Assembly (NCBI GenBank): GCA_026708325.1
Contig: JAPOVC010000014.1
Location: 372,001 to 436,000, forward strand
Direction: 5' to 3'
Length of the DNA stretch: 64,000 nt
Source of the DNA: Anaerolineaceae bacterium
Lineage (GTDB): Bacteria; Chloroflexota; Anaerolineae; Aggregatilineales; Phototrophicaceae
Position 1 is the stretch's first letter. Each line of letters starts with the position of its first letter. A program made the translations under genes and the position numbers. A model generated the notes under the pieces. That model did not search any database, was not told where the DNA came from, and worked only from the letters and a program-made list of their open reading frames with translations. Shown piece after piece: positions 35,695 to 44,938 of this stretch.

Positions 35695-37378
35695 TCGACT
35701 TTCTGCGACGCCGCCAAATGTGCCACAGGAGACGAATTTCAGACATCCCCAGCAAAGAGGCGCTGAGCAGGAACACCGCTGCGCCGATCAGCACCTGCAG
35801 CATGACTTGCAGGGCGTCGCCGACGATCCCGCCAGGCAGCGGGAGCAGGGAGAGCAGGGGGGTCGAAAGCACGATTGCCAGCGCCATCAAGAGACTCGAA
35901 GCCGTCGTCCTGAGCAGGGTCTGTGCCAGCGCGCTTTCTTTTATGCCGCGCCAGCGCCGGCGCAGAATCCAGAGCAACACGGCGACTTCAAAGGCCGTCC
36001 CCAGGGAGTTTGCGAGGGCGAGACCGGCCACACCCCGGTCCAGGTCCTGAAGTGGAAGCAGGGCGAGGGGCCCGGCGAGGCTTCCATTGTTTTCAACCAG
36101 CAAAACCCCGCTCAAAAGAAAGGCGCCGGCCAGGTTGATCGTCGCCCCGCCCAGAGCAGCCCACAGCGGCGTCACCGTGTCCTTGTCTGCATAATAGCTG
36201 CGGGCAACGACCTCAAGCACGGAATGAACGACGAGGCCAAGCGCGAAGAAACGCAAGGTGGACGTGACCAGGGAAGAGGCTGAGGCATCGAAAGCGCCGC
36301 GCTCCAGCAAGGCAACGATCGCTTGCCCCAACAGGATCAGACCGACGGCGGCGGGAATGCTGGCGACCAGAATGAAACGAAGCGCACCGGCCATGAAGTC
36401 CCGTTTGCCATCGTCATCCCCCATTTCGCTGAGTGCCGCCAGAGTCGGGAAGATCACCGTTCCCATCGCCGTTCCAATCAGCGTTTGCGGGATCTGCATC
36501 ACACGCCAGCCCCAGCTTAGGGCGCTGACCGAACCCTCTCCCAACCTGGAAGCGATGTTGTTCATCACCAGAAAATTGAGGCTGAAGACCCCGAGCCCGG
36601 CGATGCGGGGCAGCATCAGCCGCAGAATTTCGCGCAGGCGCGGGTCCGCGAGATCGATCAGGGGCCACCAGCGCGCCCGAAAATGCAGCAATCCCGGCAC
36701 CTGGATTCCCAGGTGCAGGAGGGCGCCCAGCACGGCGCCCCAGGCGATGCCATTGATGCCAATGGTCGGAATCAGGAAGATGACGCCAAAGAGGATGCCC
36801 ACGTCATAGAGCACCGGCGCCAGGGCCGGCAGGAGAAAGTGATTGTGGCTTTGCAAAATCCCCATGCACAGCCCGCTGACGGAGAAAATCAGGGTCGTCA
36901 GCAGCAGGATCCGCATCAAGACGACGGTCCGCTCCTGGGCTTCGGCGTCGAAGCCCGGGGCCACCAGATTGGCCGTCAGCCAGGAAGCGCCAAGGAAAGT
37001 CAGGAGGCTCAGCAACAGCGTCACCAGAAAGACCGAGTTGATGACGAGGGACGCTGTGCGCCAGGCGCCGTGCCTGTCGCCCCGGGCCAGCAGGCCGCTG
37101 AAGACCGGAATGAAGGCGTGGGCCATCGCGCCACCGGCAATCAGTGTGTATATCAGTTCCGGCAAGCCGTTGGCGGCAACATAGGCGTCGTAGTCGCTGC
37201 TGAGGCCGAAAACCTGGGCGATGACGACAGTCTGGACAAGACTGATGAGCTTGGCGCCGGCAAATGCCAGTATCACCAGCAGTGTCGAGCGCGCCAGTCT
37301 GCGTCGGTGGCGCGCGGGAGATTCCCCTACCTGTTGTGCAACCAATTTACAACGCCGCCAGCGCCGCGCGCGCCTCAT
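35672..37378 (-). CDS. murJ: Lipid II flippase MurJ/MviN
   Basis: A 568-residue MATE-like transporter with about 14 membrane helices that flips the peptidoglycan precursor lipid II. Family features are the N-terminal RSTLLVILAFAGAKLISLVQ, GGAMAHAFIPVFS in helix 2, GILQSHNHFLLPALAPVLYD, and the later RSYYADKDTVTP. The ATG at 37378 overlaps the C39 gene by 32 bp; a TTG at 37345 just after that gene's stop is possible but has no ribosome site. Its presence implies a peptidoglycan wall, matching the LysM and M23 genes. Confidence 0.93.
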   Translation of the reverse strand: MRRARRWRRCKLVAQQVGESPARHRRRLARSTLLVILAFAGAKLISLVQTVVIAQVFGLSSDYDAYVAANGLPELIYTLIAGGAMAHAFIPVFSGLLARGDRHGAWRTASLVINSVFLVTLLLSLLTFLGASWLTANLVAPGFDAEAQERTVVLMRILLLTTLIFSVSGLCMGILQSHNHFLLPALAPVLYDVGILFGVIFLIPTIGINGIAWGAVLGALLHLGIQVPGLLHFRARWWPLIDLADPRLREILRLMLPRIAGLGVFSLNFLVMNNIASRLGEGSVSALSWGWRVMQIPQTLIGTAMGTVIFPTLAALSEMGDDDGKRDFMAGALRFILVASIPAAVGLILLGQAIVALLERGAFDASASSLVTSTLRFFALGLVVHSVLEVVARSYYADKDTVTPLWAALGGATINLAGAFLLSGVLLVENNGSLAGPLALLPLQDLDRGVAGLALANSLGTAFEVAVLLWILRRRWRGIKESALAQTLLRTTASSLLMALAIVLSTPLLSLLPLPGGIVGDALQVMLQVLIGAAVFLLSASLLGMSEIRLLWHIWRRRRKSNGESVEA

Positions 37379-38738
37379 CGTAGAAGCGATTTAGCTGAAT
37401 GGCCTGGGTGTAGGCGTTGCGCGCACCCTGCAGGTCACCGCGCTGTTGCATGACGCGACCTTGCCAGTACCAGGTCTCTTCGACAAAGCGCGCGCCATTG
37501 CCCATGTTGACATTGACCAAGGCCTGAACGTCGTCAAGGCGTCCGGCATGGAAATAGGACTCAAAGGGGCCGAACTGGTACCAGGTCATGCGCCAGGGAA
37601 GTGTCCCGATGCGACGCGCCTGATCAAAGGCGGTGGCAGCCTCGGCGTGCCGACCCAGACGCACCAGCGAGCTGCCCATGTTGAACCAGGCGTAGGCGTT
37701 CTGCCGGTCGGCCCGCGCTTCGTCCCGCGCGGTTTCCAGGGCGACTTCTGCAGCGCCGGCAGGAGTCACCAGATCTCCAAGAATCCGGCGCAACGTGGCT
37801 TCCTGTTCCGGCTTGTACAAGACAATGAAGCTGCGGTTGAAGGGTTGCCAGTTGCCATCCAGTTCCTCATAGCTTTCCGTCATCCCGGCAGAGTTCTCAC
37901 CGGCCCCCAGGAAACTGTCATAGAGCCAAAACGTGTCGGAAGCATCGTGGTAGGCGATGAGAGTCTGGTAGTGACCCAGCCAGTCATATCCTTCGGGCGT
38001 AAAGCCCGTCTCCACGACGACTGGCATGTCGGCTGCGAGCAGTTGCTTCAGCAGGTTGATATTTCCGCCCATTCGCGTGACGGCCCGGACGTCCGTCGCC
38101 TCGTTGACAAAGGCCACCATCTCATGCGGGCTGACGTTCTTGTCTTCCCGATGCGGCTTGAGTCGATCGGCAATGACAATTTGCCCGCGATTCCAGCCGA
38201 AGTAGCTCAGGGCCATGGCCAGATTCGCCGGCCCGCAATTGTTCCAGGTTTGCGTGATGTGGGTAAAGCCTGTCAAACGCAGGGACGCGGGGATTTCGCT
38301 TTCCGTCACCTGCGTAACAAGCAGGGGCGGTGGCGCTGTCCAGGTCGGTGAAGGAGGAGGCGTTGCAGTGGGAACGGGGCTGGCGGTCGCCGTGACCATG
38401 ACCGGCACCGTCGCTGTGGGCCCGGGGGTGCTTGTGGACGGCTCGTCCGTCACCGTGGCATTGGGTAGCGGCAATTCGGCAAGCAAGTCGGATGCAGCAA
38501 GGCCGCCTTCCACCGGCACGGCAGTTGGCAAGGTTCCACCTGGAGGCGTGGGGACCATCAGGGCCCGCATGAATGGCAACTGGTCGATGATGCGTTGTTG
38601 CTGACCGGGCAACAGCACATGGCGAAAACCATACACGGCTCCGACACCCGCTGCCGCCAGAATTGCCACGGCAAGCAGCAACATGAGCACAACATACAGT
38701 GGACGACGGCCAGACCGTCTTCCCCGTCGATAGCGCAT
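37347..38738 (-). CDS. Membrane-anchored C39-like peptidase with TPR repeats
   Basis: A 463-residue protein: basic start, one membrane helix (about 14-36), a Pro/Thr-rich linker (about 62-140), a papain-like C39-type domain, and C-terminal TPR repeats. Likely catalytic residues are Cys in TWNNCGPANLAMAL, His in WLGHYQTLIAY and Asp in LYDSFL. TPR units are seen from about 345 (NAYAWFNMGSSLVRLGRHAEA) to the end (GDLQGARNAYTQAIQLN). It probably cleaves or binds peptides outside the cell. It is the first gene of the operon leading to murJ. Confidence 0.82.
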   Translation of the reverse strand: MRYRRGRRSGRRPLYVVLMLLLAVAILAAAGVGAVYGFRHVLLPGQQQRIIDQLPFMRALMVPTPPGGTLPTAVPVEGGLAASDLLAELPLPNATVTDEPSTSTPGPTATVPVMVTATASPVPTATPPPSPTWTAPPPLLVTQVTESEIPASLRLTGFTHITQTWNNCGPANLAMALSYFGWNRGQIVIADRLKPHREDKNVSPHEMVAFVNEATDVRAVTRMGGNINLLKQLLAADMPVVVETGFTPEGYDWLGHYQTLIAYHDASDTFWLYDSFLGAGENSAGMTESYEELDGNWQPFNRSFIVLYKPEQEATLRRILGDLVTPAGAAEVALETARDEARADRQNAYAWFNMGSSLVRLGRHAEAATAFDQARRIGTLPWRMTWYQFGPFESYFHAGRLDDVQALVNVNMGNGARFVEETWYWQGRVMQQRGDLQGARNAYTQAIQLNRFYDEARAALAAL

Positions 38739-38902
38739 CAGCGAATCTCTGCCGCCACGACCGCAGACTGCCAGATCGGCAACGTGAAATCAGAACGACC
38801 CACGGGATGACATGCCTTGTCTGGCGAGATTGACATCAGGTCGAACTTGCCTTCGGGCGAAGCTGGTGTTCCGGTGCGCGACAATCACAAGATGTTGTTG
38901 GA

Positions 38903-38920
38903 TGATAAGTATCCTTATCA
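38903..38920. repeat. Inverted repeat TGATAAG-N4-CTTATCA
   Basis: A perfect 7-bp inverted repeat in the 216-bp gap between the C39 operon and smpB. On the minus strand its centre reads GATACT, a possible -10, about 165 bases before the C39 gene. It could be an operator. No other element is seen in the gap apart from an isolated plus-strand TTGACA (38830-38835) with no matching -10. Confidence 0.35.
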
Positions 38921-38954
38921 GCAGTAATGTGCTGTCGGGGAACGCAAGGAATGA

Positions 38955-39410
38955 TCAGCCACGTTGATTAAGCGCCCGTTCAATTTGCCTTTGACTGTCC
39001 CGCTTCGCTATGGTCCGCCGCTTGTCATATTGCCGCTTGCCTCGCGCCAGGGCGATTTCCAGTTTGGCCAGTCCGTGGTCCAGATAAAGTGTAGTGGGGA
39101 CTGCCGCCACGCCACGTTCCCGCAACTCTGATGAGATATGCCGGATTTCACGGCGATGCAACAACAGTTTGCGTGGCCGCAGGGGATCGCTGTGTCCGAA
39201 ACGGCCGGCTTCCTCATAGACGGCAATGTGGCAGCCCACCAGCCAAAGCTCGCCCTCGCGCTCCTGAACATAACCTTCCCGCAGGCTAACGCGGCCTGCG
39301 CGTATCGACTTAATCTCCGAGCCCGTCAGGACCAGGCCGGCCTCGTAGCGGTTTCCCAGGAAGTAATCGTGCGCTGCCTTGCGGTTTCGGGCAATGACTT
39401 TTACGGCCAT
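38955..39410 (-). CDS. smpB: SsrA-binding protein SmpB
   Basis: SmpB delivers tmRNA to stalled ribosomes. The 151-residue protein begins MAVKVIARNRKAAHDYFL, then AGLVLTGSEIKSIRAGRVSL, and ends in the basic tail KRQYDKRRTIAKRDSQRQ that mimics the codon-anticodon pair. The frame is open 18 codons upstream, but the family start is this ATG. No tmRNA gene is seen beside it. Confidence 0.95.
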   Translation of the reverse strand: MAVKVIARNRKAAHDYFLGNRYEAGLVLTGSEIKSIRAGRVSLREGYVQEREGELWLVGCHIAVYEEAGRFGHSDPLRPRKLLLHRREIRHISSELRERGVAAVPTTLYLDHGLAKLEIALARGKRQYDKRRTIAKRDSQRQIERALNQRG

Positions 39411-39454
39411 GATCGGTACCGAAGTGACTGAATGGTTGCCGTTTCCCTGCCAGA

Positions 39455-39463
39455 ATTGTACCA
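39455..39463 (-). promoter_or_regulatory. Extended -10 promoter of smpB
   Basis: TGgTACAAT on the minus strand, about 45 bases before the smpB ATG. No good -35. Confidence 0.45.
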
Positions 39464-39492
39464 TAGGGTAGTAATTGCATGAGGCATCGCTG

Positions 39493-41127
39493 ATGACTAC
39501 ATCCCACTCATTGCCACTGATTCTTTACGCGGATCAGGACCAGTTGCAATCAAGTCAACTGGAACAAATCCTCGAACGGGAAAACTTTAGCGTCCGCTGC
39601 GTGGCAAATGGTGGGGAGGCCCTGTCGAACGCCCGCCGTCTCTTGCCCTCCATCGCCATACTAAACGCAGAATTGCCCGGTGTGGGCGGTCTTGAAATCT
39701 TGCGCCAATTGCGCAGTGACGCTTCAACTGCCGGTATCCCGGTCATCATCACGAGTTCTTCTCCTCGCCGGTCTTCGGCGGGAAATCTTATCCCTGAACT
39801 GCATGGCGAAGACTGGCTCTACAAACCCTTCAGCCCACGGGAGTTGCTGTCGCGAATTCAGAAAAAACTGCAGTCCTCGCAATTGCACACGGACTTGCAA
39901 CAACGCACCAGGGAACTGGAAATCCTGTTGCAGGCCATTGGGCAACTCAATCGGGTCAAGACAGTCAATGAGCTTCTGGATCTCATGCCCAGGCTAACGC
40001 TTCAATTGTTGCCGGGCTCATTGGTCGCCCTCGGTCGACTGGGCCAGGATGGCCAACTCCGATCAAGGTTGGTGCATCACCAGGACAGCGAGACATCGAC
40101 TGCGGGGCAGGAAGCCGTGTTTCTGTCCATATTGCAAAGCACGCATGAATCCAACCTCCTCAATGATGCAACAGACCTGCCGTCGGGCTGGACAGGCTGC
40201 ATGGTTTCTGTGACCCGGCATGGCGAAGACATGCAGGCCAACTGCCTGGTGGCCAGCAGCACTGACAGGTACAGCGAACGCCAACTGAAGCTGCTGGAAG
40301 GACTGAATCATCAGGCTGTGCTTGCGCTTCATGATGCCCAGTTGCTCGAAGTGATAACGAAACAAAACATGGATTTGGAAGAGACCGTGCGCGAGCGCAG
40401 TGCGGACCTGGAAACTGCGCAGAACATGCTCATCCGCAGCGAAAAGCTGGTGACAATCGGTCATCTGGCAGCCGGACTCGCCCACGAGATCAATAACCCG
40501 CTGCAGCCGATTCGCATCCTGCTTGACGACATGCTGGAAGACATCCGTGAGGGTGTTCTGCCGGAAGCCGGGGACGTGGTTCGCATTCAGGAGAGCATCG
40601 ACAGGATTACCAGGACGGTTGGCCAGGTACTGGGATTCACGCGCCGCGACCGTGAAGACTCGGTCTTTGCTTCACTCGACCCTGGAGAATTGCTGGAAAA
40701 TGTCGTTCAACTAAACCGAAAACTCTTTCGGAAGGATGGACTGGGCCTGGAAGTCAACCTGCCTCCGCTCCCGCCCGTCCTTGGCAACCGCGACCAGCTT
40801 GAGCAGGTCTTCATCAATCTGTTTCTCAATGCCCGTTCGGCCATGTCACGCGGCAACACTCTTAACCTTTCCGCGTCGCTCGTTCAGGAGATGGTAGAGA
40901 TTCGGGTTTGCGATAGCGGGCAAGGCATTGCCCCGGAGCACCTGCAGGAAATCTTCGAACCCTATTTTACGACCCGTGAAGAAGGCCGCGGTCTGGGGTT
41001 GTTCATCAGCAACAGCATCATCCAGCAGCATCGCGGGACCATTCGGGTCGAAAGCGTGCCGGGTGAAGGCGCGACTTTCATCGTTCACATTCCTGTCGAG
41101 GCGGAAATCGGCGACAGGTCGCCCTAA
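39493..41127 (+). CDS. Histidine kinase with an N-terminal degenerate receiver domain
   Basis: A 544-residue soluble sensor kinase. Residues 8-125 form a receiver domain, but the phospho-acceptor Asp is Asn (N58 in IAILNAELPG) and one acidic-pocket residue is Gln (D14-Q15); the conserved Lys (LYKPFSP) remains. A coiled coil and GAF-like domain (about 135-295) lead to a HisKA domain with His in GLAHEINNPLQPI and an HATPase domain (NLFLNARSAM, DSGQGIAPEH, GRGLGLFIS). It should autophosphorylate but its receiver should not be phosphorylated. ATG at 39493 has GAGG 8 bases upstream. No partner regulator is adjacent. Confidence 0.88.
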   Translation: MTTSHSLPLILYADQDQLQSSQLEQILERENFSVRCVANGGEALSNARRLLPSIAILNAELPGVGGLEILRQLRSDASTAGIPVIITSSSPRRSSAGNLIPELHGEDWLYKPFSPRELLSRIQKKLQSSQLHTDLQQRTRELEILLQAIGQLNRVKTVNELLDLMPRLTLQLLPGSLVALGRLGQDGQLRSRLVHHQDSETSTAGQEAVFLSILQSTHESNLLNDATDLPSGWTGCMVSVTRHGEDMQANCLVASSTDRYSERQLKLLEGLNHQAVLALHDAQLLEVITKQNMDLEETVRERSADLETAQNMLIRSEKLVTIGHLAAGLAHEINNPLQPIRILLDDMLEDIREGVLPEAGDVVRIQESIDRITRTVGQVLGFTRRDREDSVFASLDPGELLENVVQLNRKLFRKDGLGLEVNLPPLPPVLGNRDQLEQVFINLFLNARSAMSRGNTLNLSASLVQEMVEIRVCDSGQGIAPEHLQEIFEPYFTTREEGRGLGLFISNSIIQQHRGTIRVESVPGEGATFIVHIPVEAEIGDRSP

Positions 41128-42305
41128 CTGACCGCTTCCCAGGAGGCCTGAAACTCCATCAGCGTCAACGTGCCCTGCCCCCACTCAAGGGCGCTTTGCA
41201 GCGGCGCGGCGACAATTCGAAGCACCGCGCCCTCATTTGCGCAGTCCAGCACCTTCACTCCGAGTGCGGGGGCGCTGTTGAGTAGTTGCGCTGCGAAGCC
41301 GGACATCAACTCCATCGCTTCGTTCACGGTGCTGCGCAAGCCCAGTGAGCCATGCAGACAAACGCTTGCAAGGGCCACACTGCCGAATTGGGAGCTTTCC
41401 AAAAGAGGAGAATTGGCAGCCAGTTGAAGACCCGCCTCCGCGTACGTCGCAAGGTAAAAGGAAGTAAACTCCGCGGGATCGGTCTGAACGGGGAATGGAA
41501 AGGTAGGCACGGGGACCGGCGTTACCGTTGGCAAGGGAACAGGAGTCTCCATCCCGGCATCCACATCCGTTCCCGACCCGTCCCCGGAATCAGAGACCGC
41601 AGGAGCGGGCGAAACCGGCGCCGGTGTCAATACGGGGCCAGTCTGACCACCTCCAGGAGCTGCTGCGACTGTCGCCTCGCCAGGGGCGGAATCCCCCAGG
41701 GATGCGGCCGTCTGTGGCTCCATTCCGGGGCCCGACGTGACCGTGTCCGTCCGACCTGCGTCTTCAACTCCTGTCGCAACCGCCGCGTCCATCGTCGCCA
41801 TGGCAGTCGCTTCCACCGCCTGGGCAACTTCTGTGTCCGGAACGGTCGTGGGAGTCGCCAGGTTCAGTTCGATGCCGAAATAACGCAACATCAACCAGCC
41901 ACCGGCGATCAGCAGGATGACCAGCACCAGGTAACTGACCGGAGTCGAATAGTCGTCGAAGCCGCCCGGAAAGTGTAAGGATGGCATGCGCGGTCTGGAG
42001 AATCGTGGCCGCGACAGCTGCCAGTCCCGCCCACCTCCGGAACCCAGGCCTGAGGGAAAGCGGTCGTCCAGGGCGGATAGCAGGGAACGCGCCTGCTGAT
42101 CGTTGGGGTCGAGGCGCAACACTTCATCAAGCGCCTCCCTGGCGGCTGTGGCATCCCTGACCGAATGCGCGAGAAGCCACCAGGCATCGGTGTTGTCCGG
42201 ATCCTGCTCCAGCAGGGAACGGATCAGATTCTCAGCATCTTCCAGGTTGCCGGCTTCAATATAGGCATGAGCCTGGGCGAGAATTTGGACGCTCGATCCG
42301 CTCAT
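41124..42305 (-). CDS. TPR protein with central membrane helix
   Basis: A 393-residue protein with two N-terminal TPR units (AHAYIEAGNLEDAENLIRSL; NTDAWWLLAHSVRDATAARE), one membrane helix (about 123-142, SYLVLVILLIAGGWLMLRYF), a long Pro/Ala/Thr-rich linker (to about 275) and a folded C-terminal domain (about 280-390). The TPRs would be cytoplasmic and the C-terminal domain external. GGGAGG precedes the ATG. It lies downstream of tRNA-Leu on the same strand. No function assigned. Confidence 0.75.
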   Translation of the reverse strand: MSGSSVQILAQAHAYIEAGNLEDAENLIRSLLEQDPDNTDAWWLLAHSVRDATAAREALDEVLRLDPNDQQARSLLSALDDRFPSGLGSGGGRDWQLSRPRFSRPRMPSLHFPGGFDDYSTPVSYLVLVILLIAGGWLMLRYFGIELNLATPTTVPDTEVAQAVEATAMATMDAAVATGVEDAGRTDTVTSGPGMEPQTAASLGDSAPGEATVAAAPGGGQTGPVLTPAPVSPAPAVSDSGDGSGTDVDAGMETPVPLPTVTPVPVPTFPFPVQTDPAEFTSFYLATYAEAGLQLAANSPLLESSQFGSVALASVCLHGSLGLRSTVNEAMELMSGFAAQLLNSAPALGVKVLDCANEGAVLRIVAAPLQSALEWGQGTLTLMEFQASWEAVS

Positions 42306-42403
42306 CCCTGCCTCCCGGTGTCATAAAGGCGCAGGTTCCTGGTTTCGGGAGATTGCCCGATTGCGCGGCAGTTCACGGCGCAAGACGATGCGGGCCTGTA
42401 ATG

Positions 42404-42485
42404 TGCCCCGGAGAGGATTTGAACCTCCACCCCCGAAAGGACACAGCCCTCAACCGTGCGCGTCTGCCTGTTCCGCCACCGGGGC
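42404..42485 (-). tRNA. tRNA-Leu (anticodon GAG)
   Basis: An 82-nt class II tRNA. The acceptor stem GCCCCGG pairs with CCGGGGC, followed by discriminator A. The D-loop region is TGGCGGAACAGGCAGACGC. The anticodon loop TTGAGGG is closed by CACGG/CTGTG with one G-T pair, giving anticodon GAG (Leu, CUC/CUU). A long variable arm and the T arm GGAGGTTCAAATCCTCT follow. CCA is not encoded. Confidence 0.95.
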
Positions 42486-42495
42486 AATCGGCACA

Positions 42496-42523
42496 AGTAT
42501 AGCGTCGGCGCCCTTGCTGTCAA
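42496..42523 (-). promoter_or_regulatory. Promoter of tRNA-Leu
   Basis: On the minus strand TTGACA (42523-42518), a 16-bp spacer and TATACT (42501-42496), ending 10 bases before the mature 5' end of the tRNA. Confidence 0.65.
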
Positions 42524-42550
42524 TGCCACGCTACCAGGGCATGCATTTTG

Positions 42551-42559
42551 TGCTACACT
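42551..42559 (+). promoter_or_regulatory. Extended -10 promoter of plsX-fabF
   Basis: TGcTACACT, about 25 bases before the plsX ATG. No clear -35. Confidence 0.45.
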
Positions 42560-42583
42560 CTGCGGCGACTTGCAGGAGAAGGC

Positions 42584-43585
42584 ATGCGCATAGCTGTTGA
42601 CGCCATGGGCAGCGACAATTGCCCGGTTCCAGATGTTACCGGCGCCGTAATGGCCGCCAGCGAAAACGACCTTGGCATCGTTCTTGTAGGCGATACCGGG
42701 CGCATTAGCAAGGCACTGGACAGGCACAGGGTCAATGGCTTGCCCATCGAAATCTGCCACAGTTCCCAGGCCGTCACCATGACGGACCGACCCGCCGTCG
42801 CCAGCAAGGGCAAACCCGACTCATCCATGCACGTCGGCATGCGCATGGTCAGGGACGGCCAGGCCGATGCCTTTGTCAGTATGGGCAACACCGGCGCCGC
42901 GCTGACCATTGCGACGCTGTTTACCCTGCGACGAATATCCGGCGTTAAACGGCCGGCCGTCAGCGGCATCTTCCCTATCGGGCACAAGATCGTGATCCTG
43001 CTGGATATCGGCGCCAATACCAATTCAAGGCCAGAATGGCTTCTGCAATTCGCCCTGATGGGACAGATCTACGCACAGAATGTCCTCAATATTTCAGTTC
43101 CCCACGTCGGTCTGATTTCAAACGGCGAGGAAGAAGGCAAGGGCGACGACCTGGTGCGGCAGACGGACCCGCTGCTGCGCAACAGTGGCCTGAATTATGT
43201 CGGGAACATCGAACCGAAGGACGTCTTTGGAGGCAAGGTTGACGTCGTCATCAGCGACGGCTTTCTTGGCAACATGCTGGTCAAGACCTTTGAGTCCACT
43301 TCCCGCTACGTAACCCGACTGATCTATGAAGAAATCCGTTCTGACCCCCTTTCCCTGCTCGCAGGCGCCATCCTTCAGCCGGCTTTCAGGCGCGTCAAGC
43401 GCCGGGCGGACACTTTTGAGGTAGGTGGCGCGCCTCTTCTGGGCGTCAATGGTGTGGTTATAATCGGGCATGGTCGATCCAATGCCAGAGCGGTCTGCAA
43501 TGCGATTCGGCAGGCGGCCCGTGCAGTGGAAGGCAACGTCATTGAGGCCATACGCTCTGGCGTTCAAACCCATCCTGTTGGTTAG
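42584..43585 (+). CDS. plsX: Phosphate acyltransferase PlsX
   Basis: PlsX makes acyl-phosphate from acyl-ACP for phospholipid synthesis. The 333-residue protein begins MRIAVDAMGSDNCP, and has SMGNTGAALTIA, DIGANTNSRPEWLLQFALMG, GLISNGEEEGKGD and SDGFLGNMLVKT. AGGAG lies upstream of the ATG. It precedes fabF by 21 bp, linking phospholipid and fatty acid synthesis. Confidence 0.95.
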   Translation: MRIAVDAMGSDNCPVPDVTGAVMAASENDLGIVLVGDTGRISKALDRHRVNGLPIEICHSSQAVTMTDRPAVASKGKPDSSMHVGMRMVRDGQADAFVSMGNTGAALTIATLFTLRRISGVKRPAVSGIFPIGHKIVILLDIGANTNSRPEWLLQFALMGQIYAQNVLNISVPHVGLISNGEEEGKGDDLVRQTDPLLRNSGLNYVGNIEPKDVFGGKVDVVISDGFLGNMLVKTFESTSRYVTRLIYEEIRSDPLSLLAGAILQPAFRRVKRRADTFEVGGAPLLGVNGVVIIGHGRSNARAVCNAIRQAARAVEGNVIEAIRSGVQTHPVG

Positions 43586-43606
43586 CGGGACAGGAGCCAG
43601 GCTGCC

Positions 43607-44869
43607 ATGGACTTGTTGCGAAACGGACGTCCCAGGGTCGTCGTGACCGGGCTGGGCGCAGTGACTGCCCTCGGAAATGCACGGTCGCTATGGGAAGGAC
43701 TGAAGGCGGGCCGCTCCGGCATTCGCCGGCTGGAAACGATTGAAACGGAGCACGTGCCGGTCAAGATCGGCGGCGAAGTGCGGGAGTTTGACCCGACCGA
43801 ATTCATCGAGCGCAAGGAAGCCAGGCGCATGGGCCGCGCCTCCCAGTTTGCTGTGGCTGCCTCAAAAATGGCGATCGACGATGCAGGCCTGAGCGTTGAT
43901 GAGATTGAGGCCCAGGGGGAAAAGGTCGGAGTTGTCATGGGCACGTCGCTGGGCGCCCACGAGATGGCGGAAACCAGCACCTGGCGTTACAAGACCAGCG
44001 GCTACCGCAAACCCAATCCATTGTCGCTCATCAATTCCCTGCCCAACATGCCGGCCCATTATGTCAGCCGTTTCCTCCGCGCCCTGGGGCCGCTAAATGC
44101 CCCGTCGACGGCATGCGCCGCCGGCACCCAGGCCGTTGGCGATGCAAGTGATCTCATTCGCAACGGACGTTCCGATGTGGCGATTGCCGGTGGCGTTGAG
44201 GCCGTCTTGCAGGACTATGCCCTGGCCGGCTTTGAGGCCATGCAGGCCCTTGCAGCCGGCTACAATGACAATCCGGAAAAAGCCAGCCAGCCCTTTGACC
44301 TCAATCGCTCCGGCTTCGTTTTCAGCGAGGGCTGTGGCGTCCTCATCCTGGAGAGCCTCGCCCACGCGTTGCGTCGCGGGGCGCGCATCTATGCGGAGAT
44401 TCTGGGGCATGCCTCGTCCTCGGATGCCTATCACATCGCCGCCCTGGACCCCGAAGGGGGCGGCGCCATCCGCTCCATGCAATGGGCACTGGACGATGCC
44501 CACGTCGACCCCTCCGAGCTCCAGTACGTCAACGCCCACGGCACCTCGACCCAGGCCAATGACAAAATGGAGACCCTCGCCATACATCGTATTTTTCGTG
44601 AACACGCGCCCGGTCTGGCGGTATCTTCAACCAAAAGCATGATGGGACATGCGCTGGGCGGTTCCGGCGCCATAGAGGCCATCGCCAGCGCGATGTCCCT
44701 GTTTGAGCGGGTGCTGCACCCGACCATCAATTACCAGACGCCGGACCCCGAATGCGACCTGGACTACGTTCCCAACGAAGCCCGCGATGTCCCGGAACTG
44801 AACATGCTGATGTCCAACAGCTTTGGCCTGGGCGGCCAAAACGCCTCGATCGTCATGTCGCGTTTCTGA
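43607..44869 (+). CDS. fabF: 3-oxoacyl-ACP synthase II
   Basis: A 420-residue condensing enzyme that extends acyl-ACP in fatty acid synthesis. The catalytic triad is visible: Cys in PSTACAAGTQ, His in NAHGTSTQAND and His in MMGHALGGSGAIE, with the FabF-type ending SFGLGGQNASIV. It follows plsX. The acyl carrier protein gene lies elsewhere at 61937. Confidence 0.95.
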   Translation: MDLLRNGRPRVVVTGLGAVTALGNARSLWEGLKAGRSGIRRLETIETEHVPVKIGGEVREFDPTEFIERKEARRMGRASQFAVAASKMAIDDAGLSVDEIEAQGEKVGVVMGTSLGAHEMAETSTWRYKTSGYRKPNPLSLINSLPNMPAHYVSRFLRALGPLNAPSTACAAGTQAVGDASDLIRNGRSDVAIAGGVEAVLQDYALAGFEAMQALAAGYNDNPEKASQPFDLNRSGFVFSEGCGVLILESLAHALRRGARIYAEILGHASSSDAYHIAALDPEGGGAIRSMQWALDDAHVDPSELQYVNAHGTSTQANDKMETLAIHRIFREHAPGLAVSSTKSMMGHALGGSGAIEAIASAMSLFERVLHPTINYQTPDPECDLDYVPNEARDVPELNMLMSNSFGLGGQNASIVMSRF

Positions 44870-44938
44870 TCAGACGGTGGTCTCCCGCGGCCCGGACTGA
44901 AAATTCAGCTTGAGGTCAGCCGGGTTCCAGGGCCCGCC

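Noticed and set aside
38739-38954. tmRNA gene next to smpB
   Set aside because: The 216-bp gap is too short and no tRNA-Ala-like ends or tag-coding frame are seen.
42302-42760. Open frame across tRNA-Leu
   Set aside because: It spans the tRNA and its promoter and resembles no protein.
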